Origin: Leptodontidium sp. MPI-SDFR-AT-0119
Lineage: Eukaryota; Ascomycota; Leotiomycetes; Helotiales; Leptodontidiaceae
Length of the DNA: 64,000 bases
Assembly (NCBI GenBank): GCA_020726505.1
Contig: JAHLEZ010000004.1
Location: 1,364,001-1,428,000, forward strand
Reading direction: 5' to 3'
Positions within the stretch are counted from its first letter, which is position 1, and every line of letters starts with the position of its first letter. Shown here piece after piece: positions 22,297 to 34,377 of the stretch. Under the pieces are notes generated by a model. The model was not told where the DNA came from. It searched no databases and worked only from the letters and a program-made list of their open reading frames with translations. The translations under genes were made by a program, and so were the position numbers.

Positions 22297-24019
22297 ATGG
22301 ATCCCCTCCATATAACGGAATTCGCGTCGGAGCGATACTTCAGTAAACTAAGGCAGCTCAATGAGCCCTCCGACAATGCTGCTTCCTCATCAGAAGCCCC
22401 AGCAGCGGCTGCGACCCTCCCCTCCGCTGCCCACCGGGCCTACATTTACTCTACCATTAGGACGACAACGGTCCCTCGATAATGATCTCCCACCCCTCAC
22501 TCTCAGACCCAGCGAGCAGAAGAAACGATCGCTGGGTCACGATCTCACGGCATTACGAACTCAGCGCCGTCCAAGTTTTGCTGGCTCTTTTGGGAGATTA
22601 ACCTCCAAAGTCACTGTTATTCACAAGGTTCCATCGATTGTTGAACATCGGGAGGAGATTCTGGCTGTAGACCCAGTCGCGGCCCAGAAGTATGTGACCC
22701 TCACGAGTGAATCACATTGAAGTGCTGACTATTTTAGTTTCAACCTGAGTGATCTCTTTCTTGCTCTTCCGAACGAGCTTCAAGCTCAGATAATTGCGCC
22801 TCTCCCGATACACAGTGTCCTCACTCTACGACTAGTATCAAAGTCCTTTCATACCATGGTGACTCTGAACGAGTCGACAATTGCCCGGTATCACATTGCG
22901 AATAGCCTGCCTGCATATGCGTTGCGATTATACCCTCTGCCTGATCCCGCTTGGATCAACCTCCACTACTTGTGCAGTATATGGCATCGACTGCATGTTG
23001 CTGAGAAGCTGTCTACAATGATCGCAGCTCAAGCAACGAAAGAAATATTTCTCCGGAACACCGATGCCCTACGGCTGGAATTTGAACCACAACACAAGCG
23101 GATGCGTCAAAGATTGATGCCTCTCGTCTTCACACTTTTCCATTTCTTTGAAACATATCGAGACATTCACATAAAGCGCCTCACAAGCGAACCCCCTTTG
23201 CATCATCAAGCGTACACCTTGAATCCCATCGAGGCCGAGGTTATGGCGATGTATGATGATCAGACCCTTCTCAAAGTCCACCAGGTTTTCCCTTTGGTGG
23301 TGTCTTCTTTCTCTCGACGGTTACGACCACCGTCTTATGTTGGAACTCTGGAACGATCTATCAAAGGTTACCTGAAGGACCGACCCGCAGACGAAGTCTA
23401 CGCCACCATTTTAGCAGTGGGAGGACTTCGTCAAGCGCAAAGATTCTGGGAGACGAAAGGATATAATGCTCGTCGCGCAGCAGTCGATACCTGGTACGGC
23501 TTCGTGACCCGGAGTCCCGTCGAAGCAGCTCCCAAGTCAAAGATGTCTCTGATAACACATCTCGGCCGCAAGAAGTCCAAGCAAGCTGCCGAAGCCTCAT
23601 CTTCGGAATCCACCACCAACCACGATGCCACGAGTTGCCGTGAATGGTTCTGCGTCAAACCATCCTGCCAGGCTACTCGCCGGCGGCATTCCACCGACAA
23701 CCTTGTCTTTCACAGCAGTCTCGCGGCCGGACCTCCAATGAGCCCTCTCTCACGTGATCAACTTCGACTCATGCTGCCAGATCTCCAACACCTATCGAAC
23801 ATCTGGATGCACACAGCCGAAGCCTTGATACTAGAACGGCAAATTGTACCCCGAGCTCAAGACATCAAGCGGAACACCCAAGTTCTGCTCGAGCTGATTC
23901 GGGATGATGGGCTGGAGATGGACAACTGGATATCAGGAACCCCACCCGACCCAGCGCGAGCGAATTCGAATACGGAACAGCAGGAGGGCATGGGAGCCCC
24001 CGGAGGCGTATCAGACTAG
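22297..24019 (+). CDS. F-box domain protein
   Basis: Probable substrate adaptor of an SCF ubiquitin ligase. Preferred exons are 22297-22342, 22461-22689 and 22738-24019, giving 518 residues. The start MDPLHITEFASERYF has a good context, and a 118-nt intron (GTAAAC to TTAG) keeps phase. An alternative is an unspliced start at 22361 in the second frame. The F-box is at the exon 2/3 junction: FNLSDLFLALPNELQAQIIAPL, then PIHSVLTLRLVSKSFHTMV. The rest is helical with no WD40 or leucine-rich repeat, and contains a basic KMSLITHLGRKKSKQA stretch and a Cys-containing CREWFCVKPSCQATRRR segment. The F-box plus unknown helical C terminus is typical of fungal-specific F-box proteins. The downstream gene converges with it. 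Confidence 0.8.
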
Positions 24020-24716
24020 GCCAGGAAAGAAGAAATCAAGCAGCATTTGCACGGCGTTATACTGTCACCTGGGGTTGGTTTGGATGGCTTGTTTTTCTGT
24101 ATAATGGAGCGAGCAACAGTTGCCGAAGAACCCACCGATGGAGTTAGAGGAAATTGGGCATTTTTGGGAATATAGACATCATATAAGTTTTGTCGTGAAA
24201 ATCAAGCTCTCGCACACTTTGGATGCACTTTTAAAACTCAAATCTCGGACGAACTTCGACGACCTCACAATGGAAAAGCACTATTTTCTTTGTATATGTG
24301 CTGTTCTGGCCCGAAAATTTCTCCTATGTAATCCGAACAAGTATCACTTACTACTACCAGCTACACAACTCAAAGCCCTCACGCCTGTTTTTGCAAAAGT
24401 TTCCAATCCATCCTCTGCACCATGCATGGATCCGTTGCTCCCACCACGCTCGAATGAACCCCTGACTCCCAAGATCCCGTCATTATATTTAGCAACTACG
24501 AAGGTTTTGTGAACAGAAGAAAAGGGTACATTTGTGATGAAGAAAGGAAGAAAGAACCTAAACGCCGCCGATTTCGCCAGCCAGTTCGCCACCGCCTCCC
24601 CAATCCACGCCCATTCTTTCGTTCGTTCCACCCACCGCGCCGACCATTTGTTCCGCCGTGTCAAAAAAAAAGTGGTATCTTTCAAAAGGAATTTCGATAG
24701 GTCAATCATGGGTATC
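24020..24716. other. Intergenic region between convergent genes
   Basis: About 700 bp holding the 3' ends of the F-box and AT-hook genes. No gene recognised; a run of A lies at about 24661-24671. Confidence 0.4.
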
Positions 24717-27700
24717 TCAACGACGCCCGTAGCCTCTTAGCAACTGTTCTCGCATGTCATCTTGGTTTGTCGGGTCAAAGGAATTGCTCAATCTCGAAGA
24801 CGATCCATATGCTGCACCACCGCCACTTGAGCTTCCATACGCCGCACCGCCACTGTTGCTTCCTGATCGAGAGACTCCCACACCTCTGAGTAGGTCGTTC
24901 GTACCGGCATCATATTGGTTGCTCAGGCTAGAAGTGCTGCCGTAAAGACTGTTGCTAGTGGCCGATGACCGGGAATTTCCTAGGCCAACAGCGATGCCTT
25001 GGCCAAAACCCCCTGTGGTACCATACGTGTTATTGCTTAAGCCAACACTGGTATTTCCAGCACTTCCGGAATGACCAAGTGACTCCAATGTGGGCAAATC
25101 AATGTAGGTCGAATCTGGAAAGTGGTTGTAGTGACTCTGATGAGATGGCTGGCTTTGAGAGTGTGAACGGGCAGTGGTATATGAGGGCGATGGCTGGGCT
25201 ATGGAATGAGAACTCGCAGTTCTGTAACTATTCTCCGCCTGTGTGACGACTGGGGAGTGTTGAGCTAGGTTGTGGGTGCTCGTGGTTCTGTAGTTGGTGC
25301 CTGTTTGAGAGAAAGATGGAGACGGCTGGCCAAGAGTATGGGGACTAGACGTCCTGTAGGTGTTTTCCGCTTGAGAGAATTGTGGGGAGGCCTGGGCCAT
25401 CGTATGAGTACTGTTGGTCCGGTAACTGTTGCTCGTGCTGTTGCTCATCTGAGGAGAGGCTTGATGTGCACCGTAGAGTTGTGATGGCTGGTGAGACGGG
25501 TATTGCTGGCTATATGTGGCCGACGTTGCTTGACTTCCTTGGTTGTAGAATCCTGTGGACGACGACCGGGCGGAGCTTGACTGGGCCATCTTCTGGGTGT
25601 CGTCACGCTGGCTAGTCTGTTGGGTAGCCTGCTGACCTTGCTGTGACTTTTGGTGCTGCATTAGATTCTGCTGTTGCAACTGTGGGGTAGATTGCTGTGG
25701 CGTGACTGATTGTGGTTTGGAAAGTTGGCGAGCGTGCTGCTGGACTTGCTGCTGAGGCATGGTTGGAGTATTGCTTCGACCATTTTGCTGCTGTTGCTGC
25801 TGTTGGAAATAGTTATAATGAGCTTCTAGGCCTTCAGCGGCAGGCCGAGATACTGGGGTAGTCTGAGGAATGCTCTGTGGAATACTTTGTGGAATACTCT
25901 GTGGAACACTTTGCTGAATGCTTTGCTGAGAGGCCGTTGCTTGGGAGTCTGGAATTGTGCTTGGTGGAATCGGAGGAGTGGCAGTACTGACAACTGATGC
26001 AGTCTGATTCCGAGAGGGAGCGTCTGGATTGGCCGGGGCCTTGGGCTTCCGCTGGCGAGGACGCTTAGCAGGTGGTATTGTTGGTGTTTTAGCGGGGTTA
26101 GTAGTGGCAGCAGCAGATCCTACAGAAGTCCACTGCATAGCATCCTTTGCAACTCCCATCGGGGCCTCGCGACCAGGAGGCAGAATAGGGGGATGGATTG
26201 TTTGCGGTAGATTCTCGGCTGAGAATTTAGGAGTAGGAGTAGGATTGGTTTTGGGTTTTGCGGGAGCACGTTTTCTCTTCTGACCCGTTTCTGGAGGCGC
26301 ACTTTTTGCAGGTACTATTGGCGACGGCACGACTTGTTGAACTGGTTGAACGCCGTCAGGGGGATGGTGTCTGAAAGCCTCCAATACTGCTCGTTCCTCG
26401 GGGCTCAGCTCATCACCTTGGGGCACTATTGGAGCATGGCTACTTTGGTTGACGTGATTACTTGCTTGCCACTGCTGACCCGGATATTGGTTATTCTGAA
26501 CCTTGTTGTTCTGAACAGGCTTGGGCGCTGGCGCAGTATTCGAGCTTGACCCATAAGAGTTTGCTACGGGTTTGGCAGTCGTAGCAATCGCAGGGCTCGG
26601 TTGTGCAACCTTAGCAGTTGCAGTTTGTGCTTGAGGAGACTGGGGAGCCGCTTGCGCCTGGTTTTGGCCATCGGTTAGGTTGGCTGCCTCTGAATCTGGC
26701 TGTCCATCCTTGCCCTTGTTTCGGGACCCCTTGGGCCTTCCTCTTCTCCGCTTATTTGTAGAAGAGCTGTCCTCCGCCTGATTCTTAGCAGGTGTTGTTG
26801 GGGATGGTTGTTCGAAGGATTGTTCGGGAGCTGGGAATTTGGGGTCGCCGAGAGGTACAGCAGTCGCTGCCACTGGCGTATTAACTAATGCTAGAGATTG
26901 TGGAAGCCCCCATGATGGGGCAGAAACGGCCGGACCATATCCATATCCGTTTCTCGAATTTGGGGCTTCAGAAGAATTGCTAGTAGGAGTATCCTTAACG
27001 CCTTTCGATGGCCGTCCCTTTTTCTTTGCGGCATGGTCTTTCGAAACTTCGGGGCTCTTTGGTGTAAGATCAGGGAATATCTCTGCCACCCAACCAATAA
27101 ATAGTGCTCCAGTCTCTCTAGTGTTCGCACTCTCTGGGAAGATTCCATCTTCAGGAGGAGGAGCTCCAGGAATTCCTCCGAAGTAAGCCACCGCCTTGCA
27201 TATCTGATCCACCACCGTAACAGGATTGATACTTCTCAGAAGCGTAAGCAGTCGAGCTTGTTCGGATTTCGTCTCGTCTGGTGCCAATGGTCTCGATCTC
27301 TGGGTATCGCGTGAGCCTCCAAAGGGAGAATTTCGACTTCGTGGATCCGCGTTCAAGCTGGCATCCAACCCACGCTTTTTGGGGGGCACGTATTTCTCGG
27401 ACTGCGCAGCTTTTGCACGGGACGCTGTATTCTCGCTCGTTCTTCGTGCAGCAGCGTCGCGCTCTGCGGCAGCATCTCTGCCTAGCCCTTGAACCTCATT
27501 CTTCTTCCCGGGACTCATTCCCATGTGCATGACACCGAAGTTGCCCTGCTTGTTGTCCGTCTTGCCCTTCAGCTTGCTGGGAACGGGATTCCTCACTCTA
27601 CCGTCCTTGTTGGGCCCCAGGACTCCTTCGATGAGGGCCTTGGTAGATGCCAATTCGGCGGCCTCGAGTTCGGCCACGGAGGGCGACGAATTGGACTGGT

Positions 27701-28002
27701 TGAGATCGAGGGCGATCGGTCTCGCAGATGCTGCTCCGGGAGGCTGTTCCTGTTGACGCTGGGTCTGGTTCTGGCCCAATGGGCGCGACGGTGGGGGGGG
27801 GTTGTGGTTGTGCCATGTCCATGACAATGTTCAGGCCCTGCTGCTGCTGCTGCTGAGTCTTGAGTTGCGCGTTTGGGGCGCCGTTGTTGAACGAGCTGCC
27901 ACCTCCAGCTCCAGCTGGCAAGGGCACCCCGCTGGCGACGAACTGACGAAATTGAGAGTACGAAGAGCTGTCGCCCGTCAGGCCCGCGGCAGCAGTGGCC
28001 AT
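24717..28002 (-). CDS. Q-rich AT-hook protein, frame broken at a homopolymer
   Basis: Large low-complexity nuclear-type protein of about 1,090 residues. The first part, MATAAAGLTGDSSSYSQFRQF through a poly-Q run to MDMAQPQPPP, reads in one frame from 28002. The rest (PSRPLGQNQTQ onward to LLRGYGRR at 24717) reads in another. They meet at nine consecutive G on the + strand (27793-27801), so a one-base length difference would join them. AT-hook-like motifs are KKKGRPSKG, RRRGRPKGSRNK and the basic PPAKRPRQRKPKAP. A conserved-looking helical module (LLTLLRSINPVTVVDQICKAV through FIGWVAEIFPDL) lies near residues 195-260. The C-terminal third repeats short S/Q/Y units (YRTSSPHTLGQPSPSFSQ-like). 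Probably a transcription or chromatin factor; the family is not identified. Confidence 0.7.
27793..27801. repeat. Nine-G homopolymer at the frame break
   Basis: Run of nine G (poly-C on the coding strand) inside the AT-hook gene. The two long open frames of that gene switch here. The region encodes Pro in either frame. Confidence 0.85.
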
Positions 28003-28928
28003 TTATTGCTGCTGGATGAGGCTCGAGGTTATCATCGCCATCGGAGGCTCGTGAGGGTTGCTGAGGGTCTTCTCGATGCGACCAGAGTCAACCAAGTCCA
28101 GCAGCGTACGCGGTTCAAGCGGCGCTGATACTAGCCCCAATCATATCCAAGGGACCCAAGCCAGTAGTGCCAGTGTCCAACAACAACGCTCGAGCATCAG
28201 TCGGCAAGGCAAGTCACGGTATGGGGGACGGAGGGCTATAAATACATACGGCCAAAACAAAATCATATGTCTTCATTACTTGCGAGCAAGTGCAATTCGA
28301 TTTCCCTATGTGGTTTATCAGACGACTACGCGAATGTATTGTACCCGAGTAACTCTAAAAAGGGTAAACAGTTGTTTACTTGCGCAGGATTCGGTTTATT
28401 TTAGTATTCACAATCATTGCTTTCATAGCTAGCTACTTAGTAGCCATAAATCATCCGTCTCGGCCCGTCTCCTGCAAGAACAAGAACAAGAACAATCCTT
28501 TGTCAGACTTCCCAAGCAACAGACCAGCTAGACCGAGCGAGCAAAACAGAGATGCTGAGTGCGAGGCCTGATGTCACAAGCGAGTTGTGGCGCAGTGTTT
28601 GCTTGAAATTGAGGGTCATCCTGGGACCACTCAAGCTTCCCGTCGCGTCTTGGGGTATCGAGTGCATAATTTTAGTGTAACATATCTCCCGTGAATCTGG
28701 GATTTGCTTGGTGGAGAATGCTCGATGAGATGCTGCTGAGCAACACAATCTCATCGCGACCAAGGCTTCCTTCCATAAAAGTAGTACGGTCTTCTTCTGT
28801 CCAATGCCACCTTAAACTGGGATGCTTGTCCCTCCCTCCCTCACCTCCATAACGCAGGTGCCTTATTCTGACCAAAGCCCAACCCTCCGGATTTGACAGT
28901 TGACTTGACCCAAGAGCCCCACCCACTT
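28003..28928. other. Upstream region of the AT-hook gene
   Basis: About 925 bp without a recognised gene, containing the AT-hook gene promoter and the 3' end of NUP84. AAGAAC repeats lie at about 28473-28496. Confidence 0.4.
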
Positions 28929-31900
28929 CTATGGTTTTACACTCCAGAGTTCTGGTGTGAATCCCTTCCTCCTCAGCTTCTTGCCTCTGGAACCAGGTGT
29001 TGCCTTTTGCGCTGTGAGAACAAGTAAATCCTTGCTGACGAAAGCGAACGCCTCAACTAGCTCCTGCACCCTCCCAGTTTTCGCGAAGACATCGAGCACA
29101 TCCGAATCTTCTCCTGCTAACGTGGCAGACAATTCCATGCACTCCATGAGAAAATCTCGGGTCAATGTCGTGCCTCCGATGTGTAGAACGGCAATGTAAG
29201 CAAGTATGGTTTCCGGGAGATACGTTTCCCTGAGCAGCTTCAGTTGAGCTTCTGCTCCTTCTATGACAAATAATTAGTATCGTCACGTAACGGAGGAGGT
29301 CATGAATTACCATTCTGACATGTCAGAAGCCATCCTTTCAAAAGAGGCTCGATGGTCGTGTACATCGAAGGATACGACGAGGCGAGAGCCTTTCGCCACT
29401 GTTTTTGTGCTGTTGGCGATCGATCCCTGCAATTCAAGTTAGCCGCAAGGTAGATGCCAACAATGATATAGACTCACTCATCTAATAGACCTGCCATGGA
29501 AGAGACTGTCTCCAAATTGTCCAGGCACTCGATAAGCGTCTCAAGCTCACGGTAGGTCTTTGCTTCCGCGAGCAAGTGCTTCTTAAGAAGTCTCTTTTGG
29601 TCTGCCGAGCCATCAAGCACCTCTGTCAGATCCTCTTCTCTACCATTGATGAGCTCTGGGAAATCGAAGCTCCTGCCAAGGATGGCGGGGGTTTTGGTCA
29701 TCGCAATTTCTGAACTCCTAGCTTTGATAGCCAGTTCTCGAGCTGCACTTAGATGCATATTTTCTACAACATGTTAGTATGTCGCTCAGGAGAAGAGGGA
29801 CGGAAACTCACTGAAAAAGCGGAGATATAACAAAGTGCCAACGGTGAACATTTCACTCCACATGCCATCCACGAGCAGATACCACTCCATACTTCGAATG
29901 AGAAGCAAGTCGGTCCTTGACACTACATCGTTATCACCCCCAAAGAAATCTCTCCGAGGTCGTCTAGCCGTCAAAGGATGCTCGACGGAAGGCGCCACAT
30001 CGTCGAAGAGCTTGAAGTTGCCCGAAGCAGGATAAGTAGCTGCTTCATCCGGGAAGTCTCCGAGCAGGAATCGTGCCTGCAAACTGACAAATTCCTGTAC
30101 GTCAAGCCCCAGTTCTCTCATCAATTTGATCTGTATAATCCGCTGGTCGTTGTCGGTGATGTCGATCAAGTTGCGGCATAGAATTGCGTACTTCCGTTTT
30201 CCAGTAAGTTGAGAGCAATAGAGAGGAATAAGCTCCTCCTTGCCCGCAAGCCGAAGGAAACTGATGTATGCCACAATGACGTTCTCGACCTCAGTCACCC
30301 GAAGTATACCACCAAGGTCAAGGCCTAGACCCATGAAAACCAGGAGGATGTGAGTAAGTACTCTTAAGCTATCGTGGTCATCCATCGTGATGTATTTGGT
30401 GAAGTCCTCGTTCTCCGGTTTCTCATTCTTTGATGGAATGAGATTGGAATGGCCATTTGCATTTGCAAACTGGGAAAGTGCTAAACCTTGTTGATATATG
30501 AAGTGCGAGAATTGGTTGGCAATGAGGACTCCTTGGAGCATCTTCATAGGTTGCAAGGTCTCTGGTGCTGTCTTAGTGTTGGTCTTTAAGGTGTCAATAA
30601 GCTTTCGGCCAGCTGTTTGAGGGTCGCCGTGAAATTGAATTGCATCGAAAGATTCGAAATTCAGAGCGGCGAGGGAGACAGGGCGGGTTGGCAATGCGGT
30701 CCGAAGATAGTTGTCGTATTGATTTTTCAGAAGCGCGTTGTAATTGACGAAAACAAAATCGTCCCAGGAACGACAAACAGGCTCCACGCTTTGAATGTCA
30801 CCACTCAAAATACCGTAGACTGCCCGTTCATAGTCATCACCACCACCCTTGCGAGCCAGGGTAAAGCACATCCGCCTCCAAAGAGCACTGGATTCGGGGT
30901 TTCCGGAATCAACATTATCCTCCGATCTCTCATCAGGGAATCCACCCATGCTGACAGCTCTCCAAACTTCGGTTCGCTCCATACACCACTCTCTAATCTC
31001 AGCAGAGCTCTTCCCTCGCCGGAGCATCTCATAGCAGCCCAACCAAATTGCGCGCTCGAAGTATTGATCTTGTTCCTGCAATCGTCGCTTCTGTCGAGTC
31101 ATCGCGTCTGGATCCAGTTGTGTGATCAACGGCTCGATCTGGCTCGCATTTTGTGCTACGTTCATTTTAGAGCCCTTAATGGCGTATTTAGTATGAATCC
31201 ACCCAGCTGCGATGATGTCTCCCCTATCCGCGTTCTGCTGGAGGTCTTGAACCATAACATCGATATCCTCACCGGACTCGTCGGCTGTTTCCTTCAACCA
31301 TTGGAGGACCGTCTTTCGCTCAAGGGCTAGCCCATCTTTCTGTAGGAAATCTTCCCAGAGATCATTTTCGGAAGAGTATTGGTTGATCGAGGCGTATTGT
31401 TGGAGGGATTGGCCCGAACTTCCAGGAGAAGGGAACCGAAGATGGACGAGTCGTCGAAGCAGATCCCAGGTCTGAGCCTCCTGCTCCCAGCGTTCCAAGT
31501 CTTCCAGCGTTGTGCGCCGTTCTGCAGATGGCAACTCTGGTTCATCTGGGTCCTCGATATCCATGTCCTCATCATCATCATCTTGTGAGATTTCGAAGCC
31601 TCGCATCTTCCTTCTCCATCGAACACCGTTTTTCTTTTGTCTTTCATATCCGTGAACCTTTCGTAGCTTGTCAACAGTCTCGGTAGCGATTTCAAGGTAC
31701 AAATCAATCAAATCGATCATCATGTCGTGCCTTTCATCCTGCTCCGTAGCCCGCTGAGGATTGTATCCATCTAGAACTTCGGCGAATCGCTCAACCTCAC
31801 GGCCAACGCGGTTTGCAGTTTCGCGGAGCGGGTGCAGAATATCCTCAGCGTTCTCGACGGCTCGCCCTGGAATCCGCTTGGTAAATTCTGGAATGTTCAT

Positions 31901-32257
31901 GTCAGTCTTTGTGGTCCATAGTAACAATTGATGCCCCAGAGCGCGTACCATCTTCCTCTTTATCCGCATGCGAGGACATCTCGGCATCTTCGTCGTAGGA
32001 CGAGGGAGGTTCTTCGGAGAGTTCTCCTTCAGAACGCGTATCGGACTGCGCAGTGTGTTAAGCAAATAATAGTGTTGTTTCTGGATAATATGGCCAGCTT
32101 ACCCCTGGGTATTGCCAGCTAACCTCGCGAGATTGCTGCTACTATGAGTTAGCCAAATTCTTGGAGAGCCGGTTGGGAAAGAGCTCCCTACCTGCGGATG
32201 TGCTTTTCGTCCCTCTGGCAAGGGAATCAGCGCATGGCTGCGTGTCATGGGCGCCAT
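28929..32257 (-). CDS. NUP84: Nucleoporin Nup84/Nup107
   Basis: Structural subunit of the Y-shaped outer-ring complex of the nuclear pore. Seven exons (32257-32192, 32138-32103, 32045-31949, 31887-29812, 29763-29478, 29426-29311, 29260-28929) give 1,002 residues, and all phases agree. The N terminus is short and acidic (DEDAEMSSHADKEED). The alpha-solenoid begins around RETANRVGREVERFAEVLDGY. Nup84/107 landmarks are the ERAIWLGCYEMLRRGKSS and EWCMERTEVWRAVSMGG segments, the ALWRRMCFTLARKG helix, LVFMGLGLDL, and the C-terminal RRKGFTPELWSVKP ending. The second exon is only 36 nt. The start is the first ATG of the open exon (MAPMTRSHALIPLPEGRK). The family call is confident. Confidence 0.92.
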
Positions 32258-32855
32258 GATCGCAGGGAGAAGAGGGTGAATAAATGAAGCCGAACAAGAT
32301 AAAGTCGTTTGTTTGGAAAGCTTAAATACCTAAGGTAAGTAGGTATATTGACTTCGAACTTTGAATTCCTAGCAACCAGCACCGCGTCAAAATGGCCTCG
32401 TTTGGTAAGGCAGCACGCAGCTCCCTTAAGGCAGCCACGCCGCTAGCTAGTTCTAGTTGGCCTGAGAGGAAGCTAGTCTTACTTCAGCCTAGCACACCAG
32501 AATCTTTTTATCTTATTTAAACCAGGCCTCTCTTCGAATCTTCTTTTCTCACATAATGTCAAGGCCATCTAATTAGAGTCTCGGAATAAGCCTCTTCGGA
32601 GTAACCATCATTGCTTGTTCAGGTCCACGCGACCTCTCTGCGCGCTCATGATCGCCTAGAGAAAAGTCGATTCTTCCTGTTTCCGTTCCCTGACCGACCT
32701 TTGTTGGAGTGAGAGGGGGCTTTGAGCTTGGAGATTTACAAATTTACAATCCAACCCAGCCTTTGAGGAGGTTCTACCTAGCCATCTATTATTTACAGGC
32801 GACGCGTCCCAGATACATGCGATGGAACCGTTCCAGGTTGCTTTGATCATGCCCC
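32258..32855. other. Promoter region of NUP84 / 3' region of CMC4
   Basis: About 600 bp with no gene. It carries ACCTAAGGTAAGTAGGTAT at about 32328-32346, a variant of the CCTAGGTA-like elements seen upstream of other genes here. Confidence 0.4.
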
Positions 32856-33473
32856 TCAGCCAGCGCCTGATCCCTCCGCCCTCTGCGAAATCTTCAATCT
32901 CAACAGACTTGCCTTCGGGCAGCTAGCAGATTTTGCATTGTCTCCATTCCGTTCATAGAACTTGTTGCAGCAGTCATAAAGAGCATCGACCTGGCTTCTG
33001 CACTTGGATTCATTGTACGAGTTCTTGGCCAGACAGTCTGGAGTGAGTGAGCGGGTGGGTGACTGAGTGGGTAGGTGGGTGACTGAGTGGGTAGGTGGGT
33101 AGGTAGCTGAGTGAATGGGTGATTGGGTGATTGGGTGCTTGATTGAATGAATGAATAATGAGAATAATGAGCGGCTTTTGTTAGATGTAAAGAAAGAAGT
33201 AGTGTGAGTGAGAATGGTCTGACCTTGAATTGCACACTGTGGTCTAGTCAGTCAACAAGACACGGCAAAGCAACAAATCAAGGGTGAGGAGGAAGCCAGG
33301 CTGGCTACCTACTGCGCGAGAGTGACAAGGCGGATCTGTTGAAAGATCATCTTTTGATGCCTGTGTGTGTATGTTTGTGTCAGTGAATAGTTATCTACTG
33401 CCACTGTGCTGCAGGATACCGAGGCAGCCAGCCGTGATACCAAAAGCAAAACTGAGAGATGTCGGTGTACCAT
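32856..33473 (-). CDS. CMC4: Twin CX9C mitochondrial protein CMC4
   Basis: Small intermembrane-space CHCH protein of the CMC4/MTCP1-p8 family, imported through the Mia40 pathway and linked to the respiratory chain. Four exons (33473-33471, 33360-33313, 33236-33224, 33037-32856) give 81 residues (yeast Cmc4 73). The first exon is just the ATG and the third is 13 nt. The assembled sequence has both CX9C motifs: C-HSRACAIQD-C and C-RSQVDALYD-C, the latter followed by another Cys, then a further conserved Cys in SASCPK. The protein begins MASKDDLSTDPPCHSRA. Each splice is GT-AG and phases are consistent. The 186-nt last intron has a tandem repeat. It is too small and fragmented to be seen as an open frame. 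It is divergent from SUMO. Confidence 0.85.
33061..33100. repeat. 20-bp tandem repeat in a CMC4 intron
   Basis: Two perfect copies of a 20-base unit (GACTGAGTGG GTAGGTGGGT) within a longer GGGT/GAGT-rich stretch (33041-33150). All of it is inside the third intron of CMC4. Confidence 0.9.
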
Positions 33474-33992
33474 TCTGCACTTTGGCGTGATGTGTGAGAT
33501 ATCAAAGAAGTGCCTAGGTAGGAAGGGACGTTGAAGATTAAAGATATCCAGGATCCCTGAACGATCTTGGGGCGATCTTGAGGTAATTGATCGATTGATT
33601 CAGATCTAATACAACTGAGCAGGGGAACGGAAAAGTGTCGTGTCGTCGACTCGTTGTCGTACTTGCCGCCACCAAGTCAGACTTGGATTCCAGAACCGTC
33701 GCTGCCTCCCCTCGCCTCGCCTCGCTACAGCCGGAGCGCCCTCATTTTTGGCGCTAGATCGCGTCAAAGTGAATCGAACTACAACCCCCCACTACCGTCT
33801 GCTCTTCCTCAACTCAATCTTCTCTCCTTGACACAACACACACCCGCGGCATATCTCCAGATACCTCCAACTCGTATCTCTTGACTCAGGTAGGTCCAAA
33901 CCCCCTTTCCCACGTCTGTACGTACCCCATTTACTAAGACACGCGATAGCCTCATTCACAGATCACCGCTCGATCTCTCACTCGGCGTCAAC
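33474..33992. promoter_or_regulatory. Shared promoter of CMC4 and SUMO
   Basis: 519 bp between divergent start codons. It contains CCTAGGTAGG at about 33513-33522, CTCGCCTCGCCTCGC repeats (about 33712-33725) and a pyrimidine-rich leader before the SUMO ATG. The sharing is inferred from the layout. Confidence 0.5.
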
Positions 33993-34377
33993 ATGTCCGG
34001 CTCAGATGATAATGGCAGCCCAGGTGCGCCCGAGAAGCCCGAGGGATCTGGCGCCAGCGAGCACTTGAACATCAAAGTCACCGATAACAACAACGAGGTG
34101 TTCTTCAAGATCAAGCGGACGACCCAGCTGAAGAAGTTGATGGATGCCTTCTGCGAGAGACAAGGCAAGGCTCCCACTTCGGTCCGGTTCTTGTTCGATG
34201 GAAGTCGTGTCCAGCCAACAGATAGCCCCGAGACGGTAAGGATCCCCGCACCCATCCCCCATGATCTACGACCTCTCTTGACCCTGTTGTTGAGGCTGAC
34301 TCAATCCACTACAGCTCGATATGGCGGATGGCGATACTCTAGAGGTTCACCAGGAACAAATCGGCGGTGGAAATTAG
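33993..34377 (+). CDS. SMT3: Small ubiquitin-like modifier SUMO (precursor)
   Basis: SUMO, the ubiquitin-like modifier attached to lysines of nuclear proteins. Two exons (33993-34235, 34315-34377) give 101 residues. A flexible acidic N terminus (MSGSDDNGSPGAPEKPEGSG) precedes the beta-grasp fold, which starts at HLNIKVTDNNNEVFFKIKR. It continues through LKKLMDAFCERQGK, VRFLFDGSRV and TDSPETLDMADGDTLEVHQEQIGG. The diglycine is followed by GN, which the SENP/Ulp protease would remove. The intron splits the coding region at DSPET/LDMADG. The family assignment is certain; length and motifs are standard. Confidence 0.97.
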
